Part shown: piece by piece, positions 24,785-38,421 of the stretch
Layout: every line of letters starts with the position of its first letter
Position numbering within the stretch: position 1 is the first letter of the stretch
Source of the DNA: Parasponia andersonii
Taxonomy: Eukaryota > Streptophyta > Magnoliopsida > Rosales > Cannabaceae
Direction: 5' to 3'
DNA: 64,000 nucleotides
NCBI GenBank assembly: GCA_002914805.1
Contig: JXTB01000044.1
Location: 734,567 to 798,566, forward strand
Notes under the pieces: model-generated
The model's database searches: none
Told to the model about the DNA's origin: nothing
What the model saw: only the letters and a program-made list of their open reading frames with translations
Translations under genes and position numbers: made by a program

Positions 24785-27000
24785 ATATATATATATTGGT
24801 AGAATTAGAGAGATATAGTTAAAGTTCTTGAATTATTCTTGAAGATTCTTGAGAGATCGTTAGAATTTGAAATTTATTGTATATTTATCAATATATCACT
24901 AGAAAAACTTAATTTAACCAAAAAGTATTTGATTATTTAAGTTGTTTTTGGATAATATTAATTATGTTTAGGTGTGTGAAGGGAAAATATTAGTGTAGTT
25001 ATTTAATTTTATTTGCATTTTTTATGTCATTTTATGTAAGCTCATTTTTTTTTTCATTTACAATGTTAGTAAATGAGGGGCGTCCTTAAGTGCCATAGGT
25101 TTCTATCTTGTTTTTGAAATTATTTATAACATATTAATTTTGGCAAGTTATTTCTGTTGTCCCAAGAATAGCTAACCCAAGAGAGGAGGTGAATTGGGTT
25201 TTTAAGATTTTTACCAACTTTTTGAATTAAGCAACAAGATTGAGCAAATAGTGAATGGAGCAAAATGAAAATAGCAAATAAATAAGCACAATATCAAAGT
25301 AACTAAATTAAAGAGATATGGATAGAGAGATAGCAAATGCAATTTTTACGAGATTCAACAAACACGATGGTTTACCTACGTCCCCGACTATCCGCAACTT
25401 GCTTAGAGCTTTCCACTATCGGATCAAAATTATGGGCTTGACTGACCCCTTGTACAACTGGAGTGATTTCTTCTTAGGTACACCCACGCTTTTACAATAG
25501 TCTTGAATTCGGCTCTATTATGTATGACTACGAATTGTTTAGAATCTGGTGTCAACCACACCTATACTGGGTTGTTTATGATTCTAGTACTAACCTCACC
25601 TTTCAATAATATTTTTATGAAAATGCAAGCGAACACTTACTCAAAGAATCACCTCTCAAAGAAATAATACAAGATAAGTTTAAGTGATTTGAGAATAATA
25701 CACAAATGATGCTCTAGGAATGACTCAAATAGATTTGAAAGTTATAGTTGAGCAAAAGAGAAGTTTTGCACTTAGAAACTGATTGTATATCAATATAGAT
25801 TTATATTATTTTGTTCTAAGTCATCAAATTTGGCTCTATTTAAAGGCATCTTCAAAAATTAGCTGTTTTCGATTATTGGTAACTTGCTGCCAAAAATTTG
25901 ATTATTCAGAAATAAGTTTGGTCGACCCAAAAACTAACCATTGGAGTCCGATACGCCAGTTTAGCTCTAACGGTCATTTTTTCCTTTATTTTGGTCGACC
26001 AAGCCTAGTCGACCAAAATTAGCTTGAAACCAATTTTTGGTTTCTTTGAACTAATTTGGTCGTTCTTAGAACTTTCTTTTTCAAATCATTTTTAACATTA
26101 AAAAAATGTATTTTTGAGAATATTTGAGCAAGATTAGAAATGATATTTATTTTCAAACAATCAATGGATTTAAAGTTTAGCTAATTCTTTGAAGATCTGT
26201 TTCAAAAATTATTTGAAAGATTTTTGAGCCATATCAAAGAGAATATTTTGTACAATGCAATAAATCAAGTACAAGACTAGGAAATAAATTTTAACCTATT
26301 TAGACTTGGTCTTGAATCTTGATTCTTTACATTCATCTTCAACCTTCGAGATTTTTCAATGATGCGCTATTCTTGAGGACTTCATTTCTTGAGTTTTATC
26401 AATTTCTTTTTCAACTTCATAACTACAAACTCAAGCCAATTATTAATAACTAAATCACATATTTGTTATTATCAAAATAAGACAAGATTGAAAGCCACAT
26501 AGGTCAATGATATCATCAAAATAAAATGAGGTATTTTGACTCTTTTGTTGATCAAGTGACACCCGAATTTTGAATTGGGAGAAATTCTCTGTATATATTT
26601 TCAAACTATTATTGGTCATATTTCTTTTTATCAAGAAATCGAAGAAGTTATACAAGAGTTTTGTTAGGCTTACTTATGTAGAACCCAATCATATGGTATC
26701 CAAGTTAAGTATTTAAGTACTATGAATCTAGCATAAATTTAAATCCTTTTTTACGAAATAGAGTACGCTATAAATCCACCAGAAGAAATATACATAAAAG
26801 TATTTACCTTAACACGGAATCCTAGAATTTCATCTATTTTCTAGATTTTTTAAGTGCCAATTTTCAAAAAAGAGAATCTTATGATATATTGGAAGTAATT
26901 ACTTAAAGTACATTTTGCGCATGCAACAATCCTTCCTATATTATAGAAAAGGACCCCATGATCCTGAATTGATCTTACTTAGGATCACAAATTCCAAATT

Positions 27001-27318
27001 TATCTATGAAGAATAATTGCTCAACACTGTGTAATGTGTCAGTTTGTTACAAGCTGATTATAACTGCACTTCAAATAGAGCCTATATGAGATACAATTTA
27101 TTAATTATAATAACTCAGTAATAGACTTACACCTCATGCGGTGTTGGGCACCAATGGCGCTTAATACCAAATTTGTGTATGAAAAGCAAATCCCAAATTT
27201 GCTTATGAAGAGCAATTGCTCAAATTATGTGATGTGTCAGTTTGTTAAAAATTGATTATAATTGCACTTCAAATAAAGTCCACGTAAAACTCAATTTATT
27301 AATTATAATAACTCAATA
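27001..27318. repeat. Diverged ~190-bp-spaced direct repeat
   Basis: 27001-27123 and about 27190-27318 share AATTGCTCAA, TGTGTCAGTTTGTTA, GATTATAA, TGCACTTCAAATA and a common AATTTATTAATTATAATAAC end. Confidence 0.75.
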
Positions 27319-27976
27319 ATATCACGAGTTGTTATGTAATTGATTCAGTGTCTATAATTGATTTCTTTGGTCTAATACTAGTCTTATAACTTTATTGGCA
27401 AGTGCTACAAGACCTCGTATATTTGAACCACCATTACACATTTCACCTCGATACAGGGGATTTTGATAAATTGTTGATATAATAAGGGATTTTTGTTTTC
27501 TTCTAATTTTCCCTTAAAAAATAAATTGTTGATATAATAAAATGGTTTATAGTGTCGTTTTTCATTTTTATTGGCCTATAAATAGTTGATACAATGAAAT
27601 GGTTTATAGTTGTCGTTTTTCATTTTATACGTCCTTTATTTGTTTCCGTTTGCGTCTTTTATATTATTATTTTTACTAGGTATCGCTTTCCAGAGAATGT
27701 TCTCGTTTTTGAAAGGTAGCCATTTATTCAACTTATTGTCGTCCAGTAAATCTTGTTATTTAGAAACTTTCTTTTTTCAGAATCTCTCCCTTGTCGTTTA
27801 CCGATCAATGTCCAAAAATATTGTCGGTTGACTCTCAGTGTCGTTTCATGCGGATGCGGTCGTATTTTTAGTTGGGGTTGATTTCCTTTTCAGTAAATCT
27901 TTTTTTTCTGAGAACGTTTTTCATATTCAAGCAGTGTCGTTTTCCAGTATTTTGTCGTTTTTAATCTAGTGTCGTT

Positions 27977-27977
27977 N
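27977..27977. other. Undetermined base
   Basis: The only n in the window, inside GTGTCGTTNACT, the last of a run of similar words. It indicates an assembly ambiguity. Confidence 0.95.
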
Positions 27978-28748
27978 ACTCTAAAAATTAAAACATATTT
28001 TCTCACAATTCCAAAAGAAGAGCGCCACTACTTTAAACAAAACATAAGGCCTTCCTCCACGATGATATAGTTCACAACATTTTGCCCATTATGATTTACT
28101 ACAGAGCAAATTCTTTTCTCTACATCCCCTTGAAGAGCATATATAAACCTTTTTGAATAAATTTGATCATAGATTCTTATATCATCATAAGATCAACTTT
28201 CATCAATTACAGTACGCTGTTTGCAGTCACACCAATAAAGAAATTCATCTTGGTGTACCTTCTGTTAAGTTCTCATTAATGCATTTAATAACCTCAAAAA
28301 ATTCTTTCATCACCAATAACCTCCAAAAGAATCAAATCATCATAACACATCGTATAAATAAAACCTTCCAATATTGCTCAATTGTTTTTTCAAAAGATGA
28401 CTTTTAGGTTCTTCGCTAAGGTCTAATTAAAGACTTTTGTGTTTTGATCTATTGTGAGGCTGTAATCCGAGAATGATATTTTAGCAAGTAGTTTCTATTA
28501 ATGGATGCTTTAGTTTGAAATTAACTTGCTTCACTGTAAAATCAGCTTAGTTTTTCTAGTAAAGATTTTGCTTCATTATTTATGCATCACCATGGACTAG
28601 TAAGTCTTAAGCATGGAAAGTTATTACCAAGCTTTAAAATTTCTGTACTTGCTATTTATGTAAAACTAACTAGCTTGTTAACAACTCTAGCTTTCTGTTC
28701 TCTTCTTTTTAATTTTTCTTTCTCAACTTTCTTCTACAAGATCTGTCC

Positions 28749-28755
28749 TATAAAT
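28749..28755 (+). promoter_or_regulatory. TATA box of the peroxidase pseudogene
   Basis: CCTATAAATACCC about 100 bp upstream of the pseudogene ATG, matching the intact copy. Confidence 0.65.
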
Positions 28756-28850
28756 ACCCTTTAAGCTTTCATGCATTACTCATCATGGGAAGTCTTGAGA
28801 TCTTCTCTTTATCTTAGATTTTCGAAAAAGAGATTTAGGATTACAAATAT

Positions 28851-30180
<1,330 letters not shown>

Positions 30181-30870
30181 GACTATATAATAATAGAGGT
30201 TGAGTTCTATTATGTGAAGTTCTCTGTCTCATTTTCTCTGAAGTTTCCTTCACTTCCCTTTTCTAAGAAGTTCGATTATATTGGTTTGGTGTAATCAGCA
30301 TGTTATGTATCCGCTGGGGCAATTTTAATAGCTCTTCTAATGTGTGTTCATGGAACTTTCCGAGTGTTTCTTGTGCAACAACTTGAGAGAGTGAATAATT
30401 ATGGTTGAATTTTAATTAAAAAAAAAGTCTATACTTTGAGTAGATTTTTTTCCTCTCTCTGACTAAAGTGCATTATAATTTACAAGTTTCTTTTTTTCTT
30501 ACGAAAATGTGAAAACAAATTGTATACTATAGTTCTAGGAGAACAGATAAAAACAGTAATTGTGACAACAACAGTCCATAGAAAGACAGAATGCAAGAAT
30601 AAAAGAAAAGTAAGCAACAATGACAATAAATTTATTGCAGAAAAGGAAAACCATTTTTATAAAATGAAAGTTACAAAAAGATCCTTTCAACTTAGGCGAA
30701 ATGTGTGATTTATTCATCTGTATTTCAGAAGCAACAAAAATATTTCATTAGATTAACAAATCAACCGCTTTATCTAAATTTGTTAAAATTAACACGTGGA
30801 AAGAGAAAAATTTCCTTACTCTAAATCTGTAATAAAGAATATACTAACCCAAAACCAAGAAAAGAAACAT

Positions 30871-31029
30871 CTTACGCACTTAATTTTTTTGCCTGGTTTA
30901 GTTGATTGACGTTGGTAAAGAGATTTTGGTAATTTTGACCAAAAAAAAAAAAAAGGAAAAACTAATGGAGCATGGAATTTGTCACTTTACAAAATTCAAA
31001 AGATATAGCCATTATGATATTCATAATTT
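30871..31029. other. Spacer between the duplication and MITE copy E
   Basis: A-rich sequence with no gene. Confidence 0.35.
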
Positions 31030-31251
31030 TTTTTTCTCTATGTATAGGTATCAATTTTTGACTAATGAAAATTTAGTATGTATATTTTTTTTATTGTAAA
31101 ATTTATGAAAAAAAAAAATACTAATAATGTACATCTTTTCGTACACTTCATTATAACCATTAGATCACTATTAGATGGTGATCTAACGGCTAAAAAAAAA
31201 TAAAAAATAACTACACAGATAAAAAAAAAAGATACCTATTAGATTGACAAT

Positions 31252-31252
<1 letters not shown>
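31030..31252 (+). mobile_element. TA-associated MITE, copy E (degraded left end)
   Basis: Retains TATGTATAGGTATCAATTT, TAATGAAAATTTAGTATG, the dyad TAGATCACTATTAGATGGTGATCTA, and the right end ATACCTATTAGATTGACAATC followed by (TA)n. The left inverted repeat is not clear. Confidence 0.7.

Positions 31253-31301
<49 letters not shown>
31253..31301. repeat. (TA)n microsatellite
   Basis: About 48 bp of TA directly after MITE copy E. The (YI)n peptide in overlapping open frames comes only from this tract. Confidence 0.9.
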
Positions 31302-31303
<2 letters not shown>

Positions 31304-31559
31304 CCGGTTATAACAGCCATTACACGTTGAACGACACACAAAATCAAAATGTTCCACCAGGGTAAGGAAGCCTATAACAATTATGTCATGGTCTAATACT
31401 TCATCAGTTGCTACGTTATGATTTACTACATAGCAAATTTTAGCACTTGCTTTGGAGAAGCATGTAATGTTTAACATTGGCTCTAATAGTAATAGCTTTA
31501 TAAATATATCCAACAAAAGTAGTTGCTCCAAGTTTTGGACATAATATAGAAAACGTTAC

Positions 31560-34190
31560 TCAAAGTTTCACCATCACATAATTGTTGTTGTCATCTATTT
31601 TTATAGGCAGAGCATGTCTAACTAAACCAGGTCGTCCGCCGATGACCGATTGTAAAAGACTTGCAACACAGTGTTTTTCATTGATCCTGCCAGCCTCAAC
31701 CTCTGCTGCAGCTAGCACCGCCTCCGTCGAGCTGATTTTCTCTTCAAGTGCTCGCATATCCAAATTATAGCACTTCAACTTTCTCTTCTGCTCATCGATA
31801 AATTCCGTGTTTTTATCCTTTACCGCCTTCAAGGTGGAAGATTGCTTGACGAGCTGCTTTGCCTCAAGGATATCGGTCAACCTCTGATGGAGCCACCCAA
31901 CTTCCATGTTGACATATGCAAGATCACAAACATAATCAACCTTACTTTGGATCTCTTCTTGCGTGATTCTTACGAAGTCAGTTTCTTGCAATGTTCTCAG
32001 AATGTCACAGACATCCTCCAAAAATCATGACCGGCCCTCTACACTCACTAGAGAACAGTGGGCAGCAATATCTCCATACCTAAGGAAAATGGCTTCAAAT
32101 AGAGGTGCTGATACTTCCTTTACCCTATATCCCCGAACTGCAACCAAGGAAGGATGAGATCCCACTTCATCCCTACTAGAATCATCATCATCACACATGG
32201 CAGCCATCTTGGTCAAGTTAAGACTCTGAGTTTGGCTTAGATTGTCCTTCATTGGACTATCACTGCTTGAACTCCCTTGAGGCCTTGCCTCAGTGAAATA
32301 TGATGCTATAGCATTGCCTCCTCAAGTGTTGTCTGTTCAGCAACAGCAGTCATACAATCAACAGGGGCTTGACCTGTTTGATCTAAATTGTTGTTGTTCT
32401 CAAAAGTAGCATCTACGTCGAATTCTTTGTATCTTTCAGTTTCCTTGACGAAATCTGAAGCTGCCATGCCCTCCTCCAACGGTATCTGTTCAGCATCAGT
32501 AGAAGAAACAGGGATAGTACTTGGTGGCTTTTGATTGTCCATGTACCGTAGTACAGGAGCAGCTAGATTGCATTCTTTGAATCCCTCTGTTTGGTTTGAG
32601 ACCTGTGAAGTTGCACCATCAGTATTAGGAACCGCCTTTGTAGTTGGAATGATCTTAGGGGCTGTTTCCCTTGGTGTGACCGAACTGCATATCTCAAATT
32701 TTTCCCCTCTTTGCTGGAATTAATCTTGAAGGTGCTGAAGCTGAAGCATTCCCAGTACGTTGAGAAACCTGCACAAACACTCACCACTTAGACACCTGAT
32801 GCTCTATTTCATGCACAATACCAGGGATATGTGTTTCAATCAGTATTAACACTGGTGGTTTATGAGATTCTCAGATTGTGAAGAATATACAAAATAAACA
32901 CAGAAATAAACTACACCACAAAGATTAAATTTTTTCAAGGAAAAGAAGTGCATCGGATAGTACCCTTGACTTTGAGTACTTTCCACCAAGGATTTTATCA
33001 ATTACATCATTAAGCTGAGATGAGTGAAAGCGTGGGTAATCGCGACCTGCTACCTGACTTTCAGATTTCAGTGGCTCCTCAGTGGTGCATTTAGACTTCT
33101 TAGATAATCTAAGCGAGGAAGTAAGTCCAACAACCGAACTTGAGTTTTTCGAATTGGAAGACAGCGAGTCCATCATTGTGCAACCACGTACCTGAAAAAC
33201 AATATGAATTCATTCATTAAATAAAAAGGGAAAATCACATACTCTACATGGCAAGTAAAAAACCTTCATACCCTCATTAAAATATGGGACACGCTCATTT
33301 TCACATCCAAAGTGAATCAGAATTTGAACCCCTTAAGTAATTTAAACAAAACAGCATTGCAAAAACGCTCGAAACTCCAATCTGTGGTTTGTTGTCATGT
33401 TATTACCTTTTTCACTTGCATGAAAACGGAGGTAAAGGAGAGACATTCTAAGAGATTCATGAAGTTTCTGCTCTTCCGGTCTTCACTAACCACTCTTTCT
33501 TGATCCAGATCCTACTACTACTACTGCTACTTTTTTTTTTCCAGCAAAAAGACAAAAAAAAACTACTTTTTACTCCTTTTGTCCCCCCCCCCCCCCCCCA
33601 AAAAAAAAAAAAAAACGAAGGTACACAACTACACCGATAAAACATAAAAAAAAAGGCAAGGAATTTTCTTATATTTCTTAGCAGGTTCATTTCATGACCA
33701 GGAAGACTAATAAAGTTACTTCCTTTTCTTCTACAGAACCTTTTTTCTTATTAAAAAAAAAACCGTAAACAAAGGAAAATGAGAGATTTTGAATCCTACT
33801 GTAACCCATCTTCTTCAAAACATGTAAAAAGTGACAACATTTTATTACAAGGCTGAAGCTTTTGAGCATATTCAGCCTAGCTTTTAAGCATATTCATCTC
33901 CCTATTTAACAAACCGGAGGCAAAATCCGACTTTTTATTCACACAAAAACTTATTCTGGGTAAAAACCTCAAACCCAAGTTTCCTTTTTCTACTGTATGC
34001 GAAAAAAAAAAAAAAAAGAAAAGAAAAATCCCAGACAACCCTTTACCAAAAATGGAAAAAACCCAGAAAACCATGGTTTATTTAGAGAGATTCAGAAGAG
34101 AGTTTGGGGTTTAGGTGTTCTTACCCGACGGCGGGTGTTGAAGGCAGGGGAGTGAGAAGCAGTGCTCTGTTTTGGGCCTCCTTTGTCCAT
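31560..34190 (-). pseudogene. PEARLI4-like gene with two frameshifts and an in-frame stop
   Basis: Exon 1 34190-34125 (MDKGGPKQSTASHS), exon 2 33191 to about 32964 (donor inferred), exon 3 32768-31560. The C-terminal domain reads VRGYRVKEVSAPLFEAIF, YGDIAAHCSL, LEDVCDILRTLQETDFVRIT, and a coiled-coil-like stretch (VGWLHQRLTDILEAKQ), landmarks I associate with plant PEARLI4 'phospholipase-like' proteins, whose biochemical role is unclear to me. Three lesions lie in exon 3: an A-run at 32699-32703 (minus strand) has one base too many, a GG at 32317-32318 is one base short, and TGA at 32025-32027 separates VSVEGRS from FLEDVCD in the same frame. Elsewhere the coding sequence is well kept, so decay is recent or the two homopolymer indels are assembly errors. 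The nonsense codon is not in a run. Confidence 0.75.
33583..33615. repeat. C17-A16 homopolymer pair
   Basis: Seventeen C followed by sixteen A, inside intron 1 of the PEARLI4-like gene (G17 on its sense strand). Confidence 0.9.
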
Positions 34191-34868
34191 CTTCTCTTCC
34201 TCCACAACACCCTTCTGCTTTCTAGTGGCTCTCTTTGGTGGAATGACTGTAATTTCTTCACTTCTCGCAAAGCTCTACTACGCTCTGCAGAAAATGGTCT
34301 GAAATGAATGAATTGTGAAAGGTTTAAAAATGGCGGAGCCGGAAAGAAAGAGAGAGAAAGTGTAAATATGGGAGTTTTATCAGAGCAAAGTAGAGAAAGA
34401 TGGTTTTTGTGCATTTGTGTACTACTGGCGTACGGACGTATCAGCGGTCTATTTTCAATCTTTTGAGCTTTTATTTTATTTTATTATGTTTACCGGGAAA
34501 TGGCGAATGCTTAAGCTGGACCAGCAGCCAACTGCACCCTGTTTCTCATGATACACACCTAACCGCCATATTAAAAGCAATTAGAGATATTTCTCACTGT
34601 GATAATCTGGTAGCTTACCATAAAATTTAGAAATAATAACATTTTTGCCTTGCATTTTTGTTGTTTGTTGGTTACTCCACATTTTAATATTGTGTCAAAT
34701 TTATACATTTCATGAGTCAAACACTCGTTTTGACCAAAAAATTAACTAAAACATCCTAATAAAATTTATATATTTAAAAATCAATTTATTTTTTGATAAA
34801 ATATTAATTAGTAATTAATACAACAAATATTAAAAATGTTCTAAAAAATTTTCACGTTAAAAAGAAAA

Positions 34869-35003
34869 GACATTATTTTTCCTTTTACAAAAATTTTGTT
34901 TTATTTTGGCTATTAGGTTTAATTTCTAAATAAAAGACATTATTTTTCCTTTTTTAAAAACTTTTTTTTTTATTTTGGTTATTAGGTTTAATTTCTAAAT
35001 ATA
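34869..35003. repeat. 67-bp tandem repeat, 2 units
   Basis: Both units read GACATTATTTTTCCTTTT, an A/T stretch, TTTATTTTGG(C/T)TATTAGG and TTTAATTTCTAAAT. Confidence 0.85.
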
Positions 35004-36086
35004 TATTTTAAAATCCTAAAGGGTATTATTATAAATTTATAGGTGTGATTAAATTAAAAAGGGTACAAATGTAAGAAGTTTTAATGAAGGTTAATATTGA
35101 CAACAACTAAAATCAATGGTATAAATCAAACAGCAAACTAAAATGCAGGCTAAAAAAAGATAATCAACCCTAAAATTTATACCTGTTCCTGGTAAGATTT
35201 TTTTTTTATATGTTTTTGGTGGTAATAGTTTGAATATCTATTGGTTTTGTTTGCTAATACTGAATAATTTTAAATAAAATAGAAACTTGAAATATAAATG
35301 TAACTTGCATTCTATTTTTTATTTTTGGAAATCTAAACGTAGACTGGTTTTAGAAGAAAAATGAAACAATTGAGTTTTAAATCTCTTCAATAACTTTGTT
35401 TAAGTGTCTCTAACATTAGTTATATATATTAGGTGAAACGAAGTTATGGATTAGAAAGTGTTAATAACGTTAAGAGTATTTCCATTAGCACATTGTATCG
35501 TATGTTAATCCAAATTTTAGTAGTTGGAAAAAAAAACTCTCATTACATGCAAAATTTAGTATAAATTTTAGCACATGTTATTTTAATTTTTGTGTGTCAG
35601 ATGTAGCACTATGACCTCAAAAAAAAAAAAAAAGGATGTAGCACTAAGAGTAGCAAATGACAAAAGTTAGCATAAGTGTCCTATATGATGTGGACATGGA
35701 AGGGAGATGAAATACAGAATAATGTAATCGAATGAAAATACTTTTGTAAGTCCCCTAAATAAAATACTCTTGTAAGTAAAAGTAATATTTAAATTCGAAA
35801 CGAGGGTTTTTTAAGTATGGTAGTATTGGAGCATAATCTAAAAAATGTTATGCAAAGTTTAATATTTTAACATTATAGCATATTGTTTTTGTTCTGAAAC
35901 AGAGAAATGGATTGTTGATATGGGATTGACATGTATAATAAAAGGATGGCGTGTGTTTATAGGAAATATATAAGTAGGCATTGAACGACGGTATTTCTTC
36001 TAAATAGTGTCAATAGCTAAAATTGGTTTCCACTCAAAAGACTATGGAATGACTAGTCGAGGATAACATATCTTAGGAATAAAATT

Positions 36087-36290
36087 AAAAATTTATAATA
36101 GATTTTGGACCTAAATTAGAGAAAGACAAAACTTACAAAAGTAAAATAGAGAAATCCGAAATCCGTAACAGACTTTAGAGCAAAATAGAGAACTTCAAGT
36201 AGCATAGCAGATTTTAGAGCTAAAATCCGAAACCTATAGTAGATTTCGCAACTAAAGTCCAAAATGCATAGGAGATTTTAGACGTATAAA
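36087..36290. repeat. Degenerate short tandem repeat
   Basis: Words like TAGCAGATTTTAGAGC, TAAAATCCGAAACC and ATAGTAGATTTCGCAAC recur about every 35-45 bp over five or six imperfect units. Confidence 0.55.
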
Positions 36291-37815
36291 TCATGAAAAA
36301 GCAAGCAAAAGTTAAACTATATAGACAAAAACCATATAAGGACGAAAAAACAAAAAAAACCATGTAGAAGCAAAAATCATATAAAGACAAAAGCCTGTAA
36401 TATAATTGAAAAATAATGAAATTTGACAGCAAAATGATTATGATAGTAAAATAAGCATTGCCTATATAAAGGAGGCCAAGAGGCAAGGGAGGATTTATTC
36501 ATTTAGAGAGAGACTATCAAAAGACTTCAGTTCTAGAGATAAGTTTTCTTATTTTCTTACTACCCAAAAAGTAGGAAGGTCATTCTTTCCCTTCATAATC
36601 CTCCCCATGAGAGATTTCCTACATTCCACTCCTGTATTACTTCTTTTTGTCTTAATTATCTTAGTATATGTACATGTCTATGTATACTTACTGATGTAAT
36701 TATAATTATTTACTACATATGAGTACTAAATCATATATATATATATATTTATATAAGATACTCATTCATATGCATATATATATATATATATATATCCCAA
36801 ACCGATTAACATATATTTTGTATGTGTTAGAACTTGTGTTAATTATGCGGGAATACTATTTGTATATTTCTAGTCGATTGATATGTCTTAGTGTTGGATG
36901 CCAATTCACAGTTAAACGATCTTGTTCAAACTACAAGACAAGTTAATCGAAGAAAAACATATTAGCTGCATTTATATCATCTAGTCAATCAATGTTAGAT
37001 AAAATTTTCCATTCTATCAGTATTGATATACCAAAATCGCATCATCTAACATATCTTTATTCATTTGTCTACCTGTCAAACTTGAACCAGTGACGGTTGG
37101 CGATCAATGTATTGAGTGACACCTTGGCTTGTGTATCCTAGCATGTTCCGCTCAAACCCCGGAACATGGATTAAAATAAAGCTAAAATATTGGCAGCCAT
37201 AAGAGGGGCTATCTCATCCTCTAAATTACGGCTCCCAGAAATCTTGAGCCGAGCCGAGTTGGCCATCTCATGAGAAGCAAGGTTCTTTTTTTTTTTTTTG
37301 TTTTTTGGCATTAGAGATGGTAGGAACTAGGAAGCCTTCTTTTCCTTATGTCTAGAAACCAAAAAAGGAAAAAAAAAAAAAAAAAAAAAAAGAGGAGAGA
37401 AACATGTTACATGAGTGATGAATGATTTTTTTCTTATAGACAAATGGCTGATGAATGATTATTTTTTTGTTAATGTGGAAGATGTGAAGTCCGCATTTAG
37501 GCTTTAAATGAAAACAAAAAGACAGAGAGTCAAAAGGTTTTTTTTTAAACACCTGATTAGAATTGGGCTACTAACAGGAATTCGAGGCCCAATGAAAATG
37601 GGCTAGCCCAATAATTTAACAGGTCCAAGTCCAGAACTCTGCTCAACGTCCACAAGTCCGCATGCCTCACCTCCCTCACCGTTTAGGGTTTATGCCAGAC
37701 ATCAGTTGCAGACTCACTGTTCTTAGCTTCAAAGCCATGAAAGCTTCACAATCAACCACCTTCTACTATCCCTGTTTAACATTCCTCATTGCCTAATCAT
37801 TATAACCCCCCAAAA

Positions 37816-38421
37816 ATGAGGTATTTCCGATTCATTGCCCCAAAATTTTCCCGATTTCACAAAATCCTAAACCCCCAAATCCCTAACTTCAATTCCCATG
37901 CATATCAACACTCCAAAACCCTAGCCTCCTCCAATTCGAATCAATTTCAGCTCTTTCGCAAGTACAACACTGCTTCGCCGGAGCAAAAGCAGCCGCCGCC
38001 GGAGCGAGTCTTGGCGATAGCGGAAGAGATCTCGGGGCTCACGCTGCTCGAGGTGTCGGACTTGTCGGAGGTTCTCCGTGATAAATTGGGCGTGAAGGAG
38101 ATGCCGACGATGGTGGTGATGATGCCCGGAATGGGGTTCGGGGACCTGAGAGTCGCCGCCGCCAAAGGCGGCTCCGGAGCGGCGAAGGGAGAGGAGAAGG
38201 CGGAGAAGACGGTGTTCGATGTCAAGCTCGAAGGGTTTGACGCCGCGGCGAAGATCAAGGTGATCAAGGAGGTGAGGTCGTTTACGGATTTGGGATTGAA
38301 GGAAGCCAAGGACTTGGTGGAGAAGGCGCCTACACTTTTGAAGAAGGGGGTCACGAAGGAGGAGGCGGAGGCCATCATTGCCAAGATGAAGGAAGTTGGT
38401 GCCAAAGTCTCAATGGAGTGA
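37816..38421 (+). CDS. MRPL12: Mitochondrial ribosomal protein bL12m (L7/L12), single exon
   Basis: 201 residues. The start is the ATG at 37816 ([14 protein letters not shown]); the frame is open 27 bp upstream only through a TTG. Residues 1 to about 50 are rich in Arg, Ser, Phe and Asn with few acidic residues, as in a mitochondrial targeting peptide. [21 protein letters not shown] is the N-terminal dimerisation helix that binds uL10. A hinge rich in Ala, Gly and Lys follows, then the C-terminal domain [48 protein letters not shown] and EVGAKVSME, which recruits translation factors. The reading frame is complete and much more GC-rich than its surroundings. A chloroplast L12 is less likely from the N-terminus. 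Confidence 0.94.
   Translation: MRYFRFIAPKFSRFHKILNPQIPNFNSHAYQHSKTLASSNSNQFQLFRKYNTASPEQKQPPPERVLAIAEEISGLTLLEVSDLSEVLRDKLGVKEMPTMVVMMPGMGFGDLRVAAAKGGSGAAKGEEKAEKTVFDVKLEGFDAAAKIKVIKEVRSFTDLGLKEAKDLVEKAPTLLKKGVTKEEAEAIIAKMKEVGAKVSME

Larger units (their letters stand above)
24785..28319. other. Gene-free stretch between the peroxidase copies
   Basis: No exon recognised. From about 25160 (GAGAGGAGGTGAATTGGGTTTTTA) to about 25700 the sequence resembles a degraded LTR-type repeat, judged only from wording common in plant repeats. 27001-27318 holds a diverged tandem duplication and 27550-27977 a recurring TGTCGTTT word. One undetermined base (n) is at 27977. Confidence 0.4.
34191..37815. other. 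Gene-free region before bL12m
   Basis: Begins with the presumed promoter of the PEARLI4-like gene (GAGAGAAAG tract near 34350), then AT-rich DNA with a 67-bp tandem pair (34869-35003), TA tracts (36733-36795) and a degenerate repeat (36087-36290). From about 37560 it is the promoter and leader of bL12m. No other gene seen. Confidence 0.4.
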
